Positions 45,155-54,334 of a stretch of DNA of 64,000 nt are shown in pieces. How positions within the stretch are numbered: position 1 is the stretch's first letter; each line of letters opens with the position of its first letter. The stretch is from Thermodesulfitimonas autotrophica (GTDB taxonomy: Bacteria; Bacillota; Desulfotomaculia; Desulfotomaculales; Ammonificaceae), in assembly GCF_003815015.1 (NCBI RefSeq), contig NZ_RKRE01000002.1:186001-250000 (forward strand), read 5' to 3'. The translations under genes and the position numbers were made by a program. The notes beneath the pieces are model-generated. The model saw only the letters and a program-made list of their open reading frames with translations. It did not search any database and was not told the DNA's origin.

Positions 45155-46417
45155 TTACCGCGCAAAAACTTTCAGCGGCCAAAAAGCCGTGGCTGCCAGT
45201 AACGGCAGAAGCGGCAGCGCATACCGGCAGTGAGCGTAAGTAGCAAGATGAACCAGGGTGAAAAGGAGCAGGACCGCAAAAATTCTCCCGCTACCCGGAA
45301 AACAGCGCCACAGACCGTAGAGCAGGCCAAACCCGCCTGCCGCAACCAGCACGTAATGGTAAGGAAGGGTGACTCCCCGCGGCAGCTTGTCTTCGCCCCC
45401 CCAGACGAAGGCCCGCCCCCAGAGAAGCCGGAATTTCCCCCGCGTGTACCAGTCAAGGTAGCGCCAGAAATCGTTCTGGAAGCCATCCCGCAGGCGTTTT
45501 ATGGCGAGGGCGGTATGGAGCTCACCCGTCTCCATCGGGTCTTTCCCCACCGGCCAGGAAGGATGCCAGCCGTACTTTATCCCCTCGAGATTAACGTAGG
45601 TCCCTAACAACAGGGGGTTGCCGCCGCTCGCCGTCAGGGGGATGAAGCGGTGAAAGACAAGGGCATTGCGCACCCACCAGGGAGAAAGAACGAGACAAAA
45701 GGTGAGCAGAAGGGCACCCAAAGCAGGCCAGAGAGCGCGGACCCCAATTTTTCTGCGCATAAGGCACAACGCCAGGCGGCCGGCAGCAGCAAAGAGCAGG
45801 AGAACTCCCGTGGGGCGCACAAGCGTGGCCAGCCCGCTTACCACACCGAGCACCGCGTGCCTCCGGGCGTCAGCGGGCTTCGTCTGCACCCAGAGGCCCA
45901 CGAAGGATATAAGGAGAAAGGTGAAGAGGGTTTCGGTCAAGAGTAACCCGTTGATCAGAATGAGCGGGGGGTAAAAGGCGACTAAAGCCGCCGCCCCGAG
46001 CCCCGCCCACCTTCCGGCCAACTCCCGGCCAAGACGGTAGGTAAGATAGACCGAACCCACCATAAGGAAGGCCTGCGCGTACCGTGCGGCCGCCAGAGCG
46101 TGAGCGTTATCGCCCCAAAGATAGATAAAAAACGAGAGGAAAAGCGGGTAGCCGGGTGGCATGTAGGCACTCGGTCCTAAAGCCGGCTCCGGGGAAAGGC
46201 GCGGTCGCCAGTAAGAAAAGACGTGGTTCGATACGAGGCGCCGGGCACTCTCGGTGTAGCCGACGTCGTCACTCCCTAAAGCGAGGCTGCTCCCCCAGTG
46301 ATGGATAAATACAACCCGGACCACCAGCGCGCCTAACAGCACCGCCGCTAATATAAGATACGTGAGCAATTCTTTCCGTGTGTCCCTCACCATAGATAGA
46401 AGTTTTTCGCCTTTAAT
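45155..46417 (-). CDS. glycosyltransferase family 39-like (ArnT/PMT type) membrane protein
   Basis: A ~420-residue multi-pass protein. The first luminal loop carries the paired acidic residues (LGSDDVGYTESARRL) that define GT-C enzymes using polyprenyl-phosphate sugars; MPPGYPLFLSFF, a run of about ten helices, and WVRNALVFHRFIPL are also typical. The start is unusual: AAGGAGGAAG lies 9 nt before an ATT at 46417, whereas the ATG at 46393 and GTG at 46441 lack a ribosome binding site. It is divergent from a GT2 gene, which probably makes the lipid-linked donor. Confidence 0.85.
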   Translation of the reverse strand: MKGEKLLSMVRDTRKELLTYLILAAVLLGALVVRVVFIHHWGSSLALGSDDVGYTESARRLVSNHVFSYWRPRLSPEPALGPSAYMPPGYPLFLSFFIYLWGDNAHALAAARYAQAFLMVGSVYLTYRLGRELAGRWAGLGAAALVAFYPPLILINGLLLTETLFTFLLISFVGLWVQTKPADARRHAVLGVVSGLATLVRPTGVLLLFAAAGRLALCLMRRKIGVRALWPALGALLLTFCLVLSPWWVRNALVFHRFIPLTASGGNPLLLGTYVNLEGIKYGWHPSWPVGKDPMETGELHTALAIKRLRDGFQNDFWRYLDWYTRGKFRLLWGRAFVWGGEDKLPRGVTLPYHYVLVAAGGFGLLYGLWRCFPGSGRIFAVLLLFTLVHLATYAHCRYALPLLPLLAATAFWPLKVFAR

Positions 46418-46560
46418 TGCGCTCTTCCTCCTTCCCCGCACGCAAAACTCCGCTTTCTGCTGCCGAAAAGCAGGAATAGCGCGTAGCGCGGCGAAAAATT
46501 AAGCGGTACGGCGCCGCTTGCAGGCAGCGCAAAACACACCTGTCGTTCAAGGAGCAAAAC

Positions 46561-47757
46561 GTGCCCCAAGTTTCGGTTATCGTTCCGGCTTTTAACGAAG
46601 AGCAGGGCATCGCCGCAACGCTCAAAGAGATCGCCGCTGCGGTCACGGAGCTAGACGCCGAAGTCATCGTGGTTGACGACGGCTCCACCGATAAGACGGC
46701 GGAACTGGCCCGGGCCTGCAACGCCAAAGTCATCTGCCATCCGGTCAACCGGGGCAAGGGCGCGGCAATGCGCTCGGGTTTTGAGGCCTCCCGCGGCGAT
46801 TTCATCATTTTTATCGACGCCGACGGCACCTATCCGGCAAAATATATCCCGGAAATAGTGCAAGAGCTCAAAAAGACGGACGTAGTCTTCACCTGTCGCA
46901 CAAACCGGGAAAATATTCCCTACTTCAACCGTGGCGGTAACTGGCTGATTACCCGGCTCATCAAAAACCTGGCCGGCTTTCCGGGAAACGACCCGCTTTC
47001 GGGATTATACGGTATGCGGCGGGGCGTGCTCGCCGCAGTGGGGATAGAATCGTCTACCTTTGCCATCGAAACCGAGTTGGTGGTAAAAGTCAGCCGGAGC
47101 CGCTTCCGGGCTACGGAGATTCCTATCGCCTACCGCCCGCGCCTCGGCGCATCCAAATTGCGCCCCTTCCGGGACGGCCTCCGAATCGCACGGGTCCTGC
47201 TCGACCTCCTTTTTATTTTTCAGCCTTACCTTACCTTCGTCCTTCCCGGTCTCCTGATCTTCCTGGCCGGGGCCATCCTCGCCGGTCTTCTAGCCGTTAG
47301 AGGCACGGTGCACCTCGACGGGATCAACTTGGGACTCCACTCCTTTCTCGCCGGACTTGCGTTTATGCTTCTCGGCATCAACACCGCTGCTTACGGAGGA
47401 ATTATCGACCTTTATGCCGTGCGCCACCGCTTTAAAAAACCTTCCCGGGCCACCAAGCTCCTGACCAACCTCGCGCTTTACAAGCAGCTCCGGAACCTGA
47501 GTCTGCTGCTTTTGAGTGTTAGCGTCCCCGCGCTCATCTACCACTTCGCCTCCTGGGTAGGGAGCGGTTTCGGCCCCTTCACCGCTACCAGAAGCTGGAT
47601 GCTCGCGCTTACGGGGCTACTCCTGGGGCTGCAAGGCATCTTTACCAGCATCATTTACCGCATCTTCGCCAAAGAATGCCTCATGCCCGAAACAACCGCT
47701 ACGAATCCTCTCGTGAGCGCCATAGCAGAGCGCCGGCCGCGCAACATGCACGGTTAA
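46561..47757 (+). CDS. family 2 glycosyltransferase with C-terminal membrane helices
   Basis: A 398-residue GT-A enzyme. Motifs: VSVIVPAFNEEQGIAATL, VIVVDDGSTDKTAELA, NRGKGAAMRSGF, IFIDADGTY. After ~residue 210 there are four or so transmembrane segments, as in DPM1/GtrB-type enzymes that charge polyprenyl phosphate. GTG at 46561 follows AAGGAGC. It likely supplies the sugar donor for the divergent GT39-like protein. Confidence 0.9.
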   Translation: MPQVSVIVPAFNEEQGIAATLKEIAAAVTELDAEVIVVDDGSTDKTAELARACNAKVICHPVNRGKGAAMRSGFEASRGDFIIFIDADGTYPAKYIPEIVQELKKTDVVFTCRTNRENIPYFNRGGNWLITRLIKNLAGFPGNDPLSGLYGMRRGVLAAVGIESSTFAIETELVVKVSRSRFRATEIPIAYRPRLGASKLRPFRDGLRIARVLLDLLFIFQPYLTFVLPGLLIFLAGAILAGLLAVRGTVHLDGINLGLHSFLAGLAFMLLGINTAAYGGIIDLYAVRHRFKKPSRATKLLTNLALYKQLRNLSLLLLSVSVPALIYHFASWVGSGFGPFTATRSWMLALTGLLLGLQGIFTSIIYRIFAKECLMPETTATNPLVSAIAERRPRNMHG

Positions 47758-47903
47758 AATGCGCGCCACCGGGAAATTTTCCCCCGCTTGCCGGAATCAG
47801 CCCCCGATGATAGACTTGAGGTGTAGCGCAACCCCCGGAAAGCGAAAGACAGCAGCGACTTTAATTTTAAGAAATCCTCCCGCGCAAATTTTGGTGACCC
47901 CAG

Positions 47904-47932
47904 GGAACTTTTCGGCATAATTTGGGGTCTAA
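47904..47932 (+). promoter_or_regulatory. ECF-type promoter of the sigma/anti-sigma operon
   Basis: GGAACTT (47904-47910), a 16-nt spacer and GTCTAA (47927-47932), the canonical ECF/sigma-E type pair, ~44 nt before the sigma gene. Autoregulation is inferred. Confidence 0.75.
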
Positions 47933-47975
47933 TAAGTGTCCGGGAAATTTGCCGGACCCAGAGGAGGACGCTCCT

Positions 47976-48569
47976 TTGGTCGACGTGAAAACTCTGGTCG
48001 CGCAGGCCCAGCAGGGCGACGTGCAGGCCTTTGAGAGGCTGGTTCTTGCATACCAGGATCGCCTTTACGGTCTCTGCTACCGCCTGGCAGGAAACCACGC
48101 CGACGCCCAGGATCTGGCGCAGGAAACCTTCGTACGGGCCTACCGGGCGCTTGATAGGTTTCGCCAGGAGGCCGATTTCGGGACCTACCTGCACCGGATA
48201 GCGGTCAACCTCTGGCTGAACCACCGCAAAAGAAACCAGGCCGTGTTGTCGCTTGACGACCCGGTGCTGACCGGCGAAGGGGAGTTACCCCGCCAGGTGG
48301 CGGACAACAACCGGCAGCCGGAACAAGCGGTCGAAGACGGTGAGCTGAAGGACCTGGTCTGGCAGGCGCTAGGCACTCTCGGGCGGGAGCACCGGGCAGT
48401 GCTGGTATTACGGGAAATGGAAACCCTCAGCTACGAAGAGATCGCCGCCGCGCTTGGCGTGGCCCCGGGTACGGTGAAGTCCAGGTTGAGCCGGGCACGA
48501 AACGTCCTCAAGAAGGCGCTTTACCACCTGGCGAAGCAAAGGGGACTCGAACTGCCCGGGATGGAATAG
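47976..48569 (+). CDS. ECF RNA polymerase sigma factor
   Basis: A 197-residue sigma-70 factor with regions 2 and 4 only. Region 2: LVLAYQDRLYGLCYRLAGNHADAQDLAQETFVRAYRAL; region 4: LGREHRAVLVLREMETLSYEEIAAALGVAPGTVKSRLSRARNVLKK. TTG at 47976 follows GAGGAGG; the frame is open upstream into the promoter. It is followed without a gap by its anti-sigma factor, and a GGAACTT/GTCTAA promoter precedes it. Confidence 0.94.
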   Translation: MVDVKTLVAQAQQGDVQAFERLVLAYQDRLYGLCYRLAGNHADAQDLAQETFVRAYRALDRFRQEADFGTYLHRIAVNLWLNHRKRNQAVLSLDDPVLTGEGELPRQVADNNRQPEQAVEDGELKDLVWQALGTLGREHRAVLVLREMETLSYEEIAAALGVAPGTVKSRLSRARNVLKKALYHLAKQRGLELPGME

Positions 48570-49613
48570 GTGAAACCGATGCGGTGCAAACGTTTACGGA
48601 AAAAGCTTTTGTTGCTCGTGGACCATCCGGAGCGAGACTTGCCGCCCGCGGTGGCCGCCCATCTCGCCGGGTGCCCGGCCTGTCAACGCGAGTTTGCCCT
48701 CCTGCGCCAGATGAGGGCCTTGTTGCAGGCGGCAGAGGCGCCGCCAGCGCCTGCGGGTTTCGCCGCCGGCGTCATGGCCCGCATCGCGGCGGCGGACAGG
48801 GAGCCGGCGCACGGCTGGCGTGTTCTGCTCACAGGATGGAAGCGCGTGGCCGCGGCAACGGCAGCGCTGCTCCTGGTGGCGGGCAGCGCCTTTGCCCTGG
48901 TGCGCTTCGGGACCTTCCAGCCGCCGCTGATCGCCTCTAAAGAGCAACGGACCGTGGTTTCCCCGGCAGCACCAGCAACACCGGTAGCGCCGGCCAAAAC
49001 GGAACAGGTTGACAAGACCGCTGTCCCGGCGCCCCGACCGCAGCAGACGCCCGCCCCGGCTCCGAGCACCGGCAAGACCGAGCCTAAACCCGCCCCGCCG
49101 GCGGCCAAGGAAAAAACCAAGCCCGCAGATAGGCAGCCGGTGGCCGTTGCTGTGGAGCGCCCGGCGCGTGTCTTTCTCGACCGGCAACGGGTTGTTTTCA
49201 GCACCTTCCTTCGCGTGAAAGTGGTGGATCTCAACGCGGCAAAAGCGAGAGCAGCGGCGATCGCGTCTGCCTGGGGCGCAACGCAAAGCTACGCCACCAG
49301 CACCACCGATCGAAACCAGCAGGTCCAGATCTGCCAGTTTATCGTCGCGAAGGAGAAGAGCGCCGCTTTTGTTAACGAGCTGGCGGGCCTCGGATCGGTG
49401 GTCCTCCGGCAGGACGAGAAAAACGACGTTACGCAGGAGTTCAACAGCATTAAGGCTGAATACGAAAGGCTGACGGCGTTACGCAAAGCGGCCCCTGAAG
49501 ATGAGCGGGCAGCACTCGACGCTACGCTGAACACCCTCGAGGGGCGGCTTAGCCAGCTAGAAACGGCCGCCAGCAGGTACACCGTAACCCTTTGTCTTAG
49601 CGAACAGGGCTAA
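48570..49613 (+). CDS. zinc-containing anti-sigma factor fused to a DUF4349-like extracytoplasmic domain
   Basis: A 347-residue transmembrane protein. N-terminal ZAS domain with AAHLAGCPACQREF (HxxxCxxC) near residue 30; one helix (AAATAALLLVAGSAFALV, ~90-110); a long Pro/Ala/Lys linker; then a C-terminal domain with coiled-coil features (FNSIKAEYERLTALRKAAP, LNTLEGRLSQLET) resembling DUF4349. It should hold the ECF sigma factor inactive until an outside signal. GTG at 48570 or ATG at 48579. A terminator follows. Confidence 0.87.
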   Translation: MKPMRCKRLRKKLLLLVDHPERDLPPAVAAHLAGCPACQREFALLRQMRALLQAAEAPPAPAGFAAGVMARIAAADREPAHGWRVLLTGWKRVAAATAALLLVAGSAFALVRFGTFQPPLIASKEQRTVVSPAAPATPVAPAKTEQVDKTAVPAPRPQQTPAPAPSTGKTEPKPAPPAAKEKTKPADRQPVAVAVERPARVFLDRQRVVFSTFLRVKVVDLNAAKARAAAIASAWGATQSYATSTTDRNQQVQICQFIVAKEKSAAFVNELAGLGSVVLRQDEKNDVTQEFNSIKAEYERLTALRKAAPEDERAALDATLNTLEGRLSQLETAASRYTVTLCLSEQG

Positions 49614-49655
49614 CGGTCCGTCGGCGCACTTCCAGTGGACTTCGAAAATAGCAAA

Positions 49656-49691
49656 AAGGAGCAGGGCAAGCACCTGGCTCCTTATTTTGTT
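49656..49691 (+). terminator. rho-independent terminator
   Basis: AAGGAGCAGG (49656-49665) pairs with CCTGGCTCCTT (49673-49683), then ATTTTGTTT. Confidence 0.75.
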
Positions 49692-49737
49692 TGGCAGTTT
49701 AGCTGAATATATTTATTTCAGTAACGCCTTCCCGGGC

Positions 49738-52700
49738 TCATTCCGGTAAGTAGCGGAGCCGGTAAAATAAAGCTGCCGCCTCCGCCCGCGTCAGAGGGGC
49801 GAAGGGGTCGAACCGGCCGTCCGGCCGTCCCCGCAGGATACCGCGGGCGTAAAGTTCGGCTACCGCCTCTCTTGCCTGCACCGGCACCTTTACCCAGTCG
49901 CGGAACGGCGGGACCGTGCCGCCGGGCGCTTCGCCCGGGAGGAGCGAAGCCAGCGCCGCCGCAACGGCCACCCGGTCCAACACCGCCGCCGGGCGGAAAA
50001 GCCCTGCTGGGGAAAGCGCCAAGGTACCGCGGTAAACCGCTAACCGAACGGCATCCCGCGCCCAGGCTGGCGCATCTGCGGGAACGGGGCCGCACGGCAC
50101 ACCGGGCCACAAACGCGCCGCTAGAACGGCTAACTCCACCCGGGTAACTGGCGCGTCGGGGCGAAAGGTTCCGTCCGGATAACCGCAGAGGAACCCTTCA
50201 GCGGCAAGCGCTGTAATCTCCTGGGCCGCCCATGAATCCGCAACATCGCTGAAAGTCCGCGGGCCGGACAGCTCCACCCAGCTCCCGTTAACGCCGCCCG
50301 TGCGCTCATCCACACTTACCACCCGCACCGCCCCCGCCGTCCTGACTCCGACAGCATAGGCAAACTCCCCGCCGTAAACCGCAACCGTAAGCCGCCGCCC
50401 GTCACCCGGATAGACGTAGAGGCGCGTCCCGCTCGTCCGACCCTGCAGGGGTTTCCCGTAAAGATGAGGCGCAATTTCCAGGATTGGGCGCGGTGCGTTG
50501 GTCTCGGCCTTCACCGCCAGGGCCACCGGTAAGCTCCCGGACCCCTCCCAGAAGGTCACCGTTACGCGCTCCCCCGCCCGAAAGTCGTCTACCGTCACCG
50601 GCCAGCCGTTTTTCAAGAGCAAACTCCGGGAGCTTAGCCGGTACGCCGTACCGTCCACGGAAATGATCAGGTGCGCGCTATCAAAACCTTCGATCACCCC
50701 CGCAGTCTGGTGTACTCCCCCTGATAGATCGGCCCGCACCACCCGCCCGTCAGGTCCGGTTTGCAAACGGACCCACTCTCCCGGAAAGAGCGCCGCAGCG
50801 CTGAGACTGACCGTACCGCAGAAAAAGCCAGCGCCCGGGGCAAGCTCGAGGACCCGGTAGTCGCCGTTCACGTCCTGAAGGTGGACTGTTTTTTTCGCCG
50901 CATCCAGAAAGAGAATCTCCCCGTAAACAAAACCACTGTCCGCCCAGGCGTGCAGTAACTCGGTCTTTCCGGGCAAAACCACGCCGGTGATATGTTCACC
51001 TGGTTCAAGCGCCGCCGCCGAAGCAAGCAGCCTTTCGCTACGGCTTACCCCCGCACCCGGGAAAAAGGAACAGGAGCGCCCGTCCTCGAAAGTAAGGGCA
51101 GCGCCGGAAACTTCTCCTACAAACCCGGAAACGAGTTCCTGCTGCACCGCAATGTGAAGCACCGCGCCGCTCCCGGGGTCCAGACGCAACGTCACCGGGA
51201 GGCCCGGCGGTAGCTCGCCTGCGGGCTCGGGCGGCCCGAAGGGCCTGTCTAACGGGTCAAGGCCGGCAATTCCCGTTTCCCGGCTTACCCGGCATCCCGG
51301 AGCAAGCGGGTAGCTTTCACCGTTGATCAGGGCAACCTTCGTTGTTTCCACTGCCGCGAGGAACCCTTTCTTCTCCACCCAGGCGGCACGCGCCGTCCAG
51401 ACCGTCTGGGTCGCCGGATTAATCCCGAGCTCGGCCCGTACCCCGGAAGGGACCGCGGCCGGTGCAACTGCGGCATCGCCCACGCGCACTTGCGCCGGAC
51501 GCAACAGATAACCGCCGTCTGGCAACGACCCGCTTTCCGACACCACAACCGCGCCCTTCTCCGTTCCGAGAAAATTTGCCGGTGCCACCACGCGCTTCTC
51601 CCCGACGGCGTAAGCCTTATCCTTTCCCGGAATTAAGTAGATATCCGTCCCGGGGTCCAAAGCCTCCTCTGGAGCCACCCGCCGGCCGTTGACAAGTGCC
51701 ACCACCTCCCGGGGCAACACCAGCTCTCCTCCGTCGCCCGATAGCCGCACCCGGCCATTCGCGAAGTCTTCCACTATCTCCCGGCGCGGCACCTGACCGT
51801 AGGCCAAAGCGAAAGCTTGGCCGGACGCCGCCCCGCCGCCCACCCTGACCGCGGTAACAGTTACCAGGTAGCGACCCGGCACCGGCCGCGGGATGGTAAC
51901 CTGCTCTACGTTGTTCAGCCTGTCCGGTGCGCCGCCGGTCACAAAATCGTTTCCGAGGTAGCGGCGCCCGTCCGGCCCTACCACCACCAGGTCCAGGTCA
52001 CAGACCAGGGCTGGACCCGCTCCCGGCAGTGCCGGCGGGTCGGTCCAGCAGAGGGTAACCTTGAGGGGTGCGGTTCCATCCGTTACCGCCACTTCGTACG
52101 CGGCGCTCTCCTTCTCCTTCAAACCCGGCTCCACGACATAGCGGAAAGTCCTTTCCCGGAGCGCCAACACCGTAGCCGCCAGGTCGAGCTCCCCGAAGCC
52201 TCCCGCACCGGCCGGCGCGAAGTCTTTGCGCGCCCCGTTGATCAAAAGCGCCTTCAAAAGGGCTGCTGGCGGCGTCGTTAAACCTTCCGCCCGCTGCAGG
52301 TACTCGCGCAGCAGAACCGCCGCGCCGCCGGCGACGGCTGCCGCCATGCTCGTCCCGTCGAGCTGCCGGTAATAGCCCTGCCCGGGCGGGGAGGGAGCCA
52401 GCCGCGAGCTCGGCGCGATTACCCCCGCGCCCGGAGCCACCAGGTCGGGCTTGAGCCGCCCGTCACCCGCCGGGCCACGGCTCGAGAAGCCCGCTACTTT
52501 TCCCCCAGCATAACCGAAAAGGGGCCGGGGATTCTCCGCCGCGCCTACTACCAGAGCGTTCTTGCTGTTGGCCTCCGCGGTAATGCTCCCGGCGGTCGGT
52601 CCGCTGTTACCCGCGCCGAAAACCGGCAGAAAATCAGGGTTATAGTAGCAAAAACGATCGATCTGGGCCGCCGCAGCTGTATAACCATTCTTGCCACCGC

Positions 52701-53673
52701 CCCAGCCGTCGACGTGGACCCGCACGCCAGCGCTGTAGGCCGGTCGGAAAAGCGAAATTAGGTCCGCCGGTGGGTCCGGTTCTCCTTGCGCGTTGGCGAT
52801 CGCCTGGAAATAAATGCTGCTCCCCGGCGCGATGCCCCGGTAACGCCCGCCGGAGGCGGCCCCTGTCCCGGCGATGGTCCCAGCAACGTGCGTCCCGTGC
52901 CCTGTTCGGTCCCCGAGCGGCCCCCCCACCCAAGAGCGCAGCATAACCACCTTGGGCATCTGTCCCGGCGTGCTCCCAAAATCAGGATGAAGGTCGTCAA
53001 GGCTGCCCTTATCCAGCCCGTTATCGGCCACCCCCACCATCTGACCGCTCCCGGAAAGTCCCGCCGCAGTAACAAACCCCGGCGACAAAAGCGGCGCCGT
53101 TCCGGTCACCGCTGCCGCCCGGTCTACCAGAAAACGCCGCGGCGCGTACGGTTCAATCCATACCACACCTTTTTCCGCCGCAAGCTCCCGGACGGCCGCC
53201 CGTGGCACTTTTACCCGCAACGTCGCCGCGTCTTCCTCGTCAAGCCCGCGCAAAACGGCGCCGCCGGCAGCCGCCACCGCCGCGGCCACCTTTTTCTTCT
53301 CGTCCGGCGAAAAGAGGGTGACGTTAACCACGAGGGGATCTGGGCGCTTATCCCCGTCCGTCTTAAGTTCCGGGGCAAGGCGCGCCTCTTTTGGGTAAGG
53401 CTGGACTTTGATTGGGGAAGGCAGGGAAACAGAAGAGGTGATCCGGACCAATCGCTTTCCGGCAACCCCTTCTCCTACCGCCACGCCGGGAAGGCCCTCC
53501 AACCGGGATACATTTCGGGAGTCGACAAGATAAAGCCCGGGCGCAACCCTGACGCTGCCGGACAGCCCAAATCGCTCCCGGCGTACCCCTGGACCTACCA
53601 GAAGCACCACCACGCCGAGCAGGGCAAAGAGGATGAAAAAACGCCGTATTTTGTCTCTATTTACCATTCTCAC
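49738..53673 (-). CDS. large subtilisin-family (S8) protease with C-terminal SLH domains
   Basis: A 1311-residue exported protein. Residues ~10-30 are a signal/anchor helix. A propeptide-like region is followed by the S8 domain (~180-480) with catalytic Asp in GVADNGLDKG, His in GHGTHVAGTIAG, oxyanion Asn in GAGNSGP and Ser in DGTSMAAAVAGGAA. Then comes a P/homoB-like domain (VTLCWTDPP ... DLDLVVVGPDG), a ~500-residue region of repeated beta modules, and three SLH-like modules near the end (FSDVADSWAAQEITALAAEG; PFRDWVKVPVQAREAVAELY), which would anchor it to cell-wall polymers. GTG 53673 or ATG 53667; the ribosome binding site is weak. Confidence 0.9.
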   Translation of the reverse strand: MRMVNRDKIRRFFILFALLGVVVLLVGPGVRRERFGLSGSVRVAPGLYLVDSRNVSRLEGLPGVAVGEGVAGKRLVRITSSVSLPSPIKVQPYPKEARLAPELKTDGDKRPDPLVVNVTLFSPDEKKKVAAAVAAAGGAVLRGLDEEDAATLRVKVPRAAVRELAAEKGVVWIEPYAPRRFLVDRAAAVTGTAPLLSPGFVTAAGLSGSGQMVGVADNGLDKGSLDDLHPDFGSTPGQMPKVVMLRSWVGGPLGDRTGHGTHVAGTIAGTGAASGGRYRGIAPGSSIYFQAIANAQGEPDPPADLISLFRPAYSAGVRVHVDGWGGGKNGYTAAAAQIDRFCYYNPDFLPVFGAGNSGPTAGSITAEANSKNALVVGAAENPRPLFGYAGGKVAGFSSRGPAGDGRLKPDLVAPGAGVIAPSSRLAPSPPGQGYYRQLDGTSMAAAVAGGAAVLLREYLQRAEGLTTPPAALLKALLINGARKDFAPAGAGGFGELDLAATVLALRERTFRYVVEPGLKEKESAAYEVAVTDGTAPLKVTLCWTDPPALPGAGPALVCDLDLVVVGPDGRRYLGNDFVTGGAPDRLNNVEQVTIPRPVPGRYLVTVTAVRVGGGAASGQAFALAYGQVPRREIVEDFANGRVRLSGDGGELVLPREVVALVNGRRVAPEEALDPGTDIYLIPGKDKAYAVGEKRVVAPANFLGTEKGAVVVSESGSLPDGGYLLRPAQVRVGDAAVAPAAVPSGVRAELGINPATQTVWTARAAWVEKKGFLAAVETTKVALINGESYPLAPGCRVSRETGIAGLDPLDRPFGPPEPAGELPPGLPVTLRLDPGSGAVLHIAVQQELVSGFVGEVSGAALTFEDGRSCSFFPGAGVSRSERLLASAAALEPGEHITGVVLPGKTELLHAWADSGFVYGEILFLDAAKKTVHLQDVNGDYRVLELAPGAGFFCGTVSLSAAALFPGEWVRLQTGPDGRVVRADLSGGVHQTAGVIEGFDSAHLIISVDGTAYRLSSRSLLLKNGWPVTVDDFRAGERVTVTFWEGSGSLPVALAVKAETNAPRPILEIAPHLYGKPLQGRTSGTRLYVYPGDGRRLTVAVYGGEFAYAVGVRTAGAVRVVSVDERTGGVNGSWVELSGPRTFSDVADSWAAQEITALAAEGFLCGYPDGTFRPDAPVTRVELAVLAARLWPGVPCGPVPADAPAWARDAVRLAVYRGTLALSPAGLFRPAAVLDRVAVAAALASLLPGEAPGGTVPPFRDWVKVPVQAREAVAELYARGILRGRPDGRFDPFAPLTRAEAAALFYRLRYLPE

Positions 53674-53761
53674 CGGAAAGTCCCAAGAGGTACCGGCTTA
53701 TCAACGTGATTATAAATTTGCCGGTTTTACTGGTGCAACAGGTTTTAAGTGGCTGACGCAG

Positions 53762-54313
53762 CTAAAAATCCCTTGGTTTACAGATTATCTCGCGGATCTT
53801 CGTTTCGAAAAAGTGCTGGGAATGAGCCGGGCGAATAACAACCGCGGTATCTGCGCCGCTTGCGGTGCCGCCCACCGCTACAACATCCACCCCTGCCGGA
53901 ATGAACCCGGCGTCAAGAGCCATTACGCTGATCTCGACGCAGACCTTGAGTCCGTGGCCGAAAAGCCGGAGGGTAGCGGCAATGAGCTCTGCCGGGTAGA
54001 GCCCGCCAAACTTAAACCGCAACGCCCGGTCCAGCCCCGCCATCAGATGGGTGGTAGTAAGCAGTTTCACGCCCGCCCGGGAGAGCCGCTCCCTCATCTC
54101 GGGGCTCATCTCGTCAACGCCGGGGGCCTCGAAGCCCACCTGGTGGGTTACGCAGACCACGCTGAGGCCCGTCCCTATGAAACGGGAGGCCGTCTCTCCG
54201 GAACAGGAGGCTACCACAAGATGCTGGATACCTAATTCTCTAGCGCGCGCGATTGCAGCCTCCACCGTAGCAACGGTATTGGCGCTCCCCTTAACCGGCC
54301 AGTAAAGCGTCAC
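53762..54313 (-). CDS. pyruvate-kinase C-terminal-like domain protein
   Basis: A 183-residue stand-alone PK-C domain protein: GSANTVATVEAAIARARELGIQHLVVASCSGETA, CVTHQVGFEAPG and VAVGGTASGADTAVVIRPA. This family occurs in clostridia and archaea without the catalytic barrel; its function is unknown. GTG at 54313 after GGAGGGG. It lies 21 nt after mbl. Confidence 0.85.
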   Translation of the reverse strand: MTLYWPVKGSANTVATVEAAIARARELGIQHLVVASCSGETASRFIGTGLSVVCVTHQVGFEAPGVDEMSPEMRERLSRAGVKLLTTTHLMAGLDRALRFKFGGLYPAELIAATLRLFGHGLKVCVEISVMALDAGFIPAGVDVVAVGGTASGADTAVVIRPAHSQHFFETKIREIICKPRDF

Positions 54314-54334
54314 CCAAAATCCCCTCCGTGTAAA

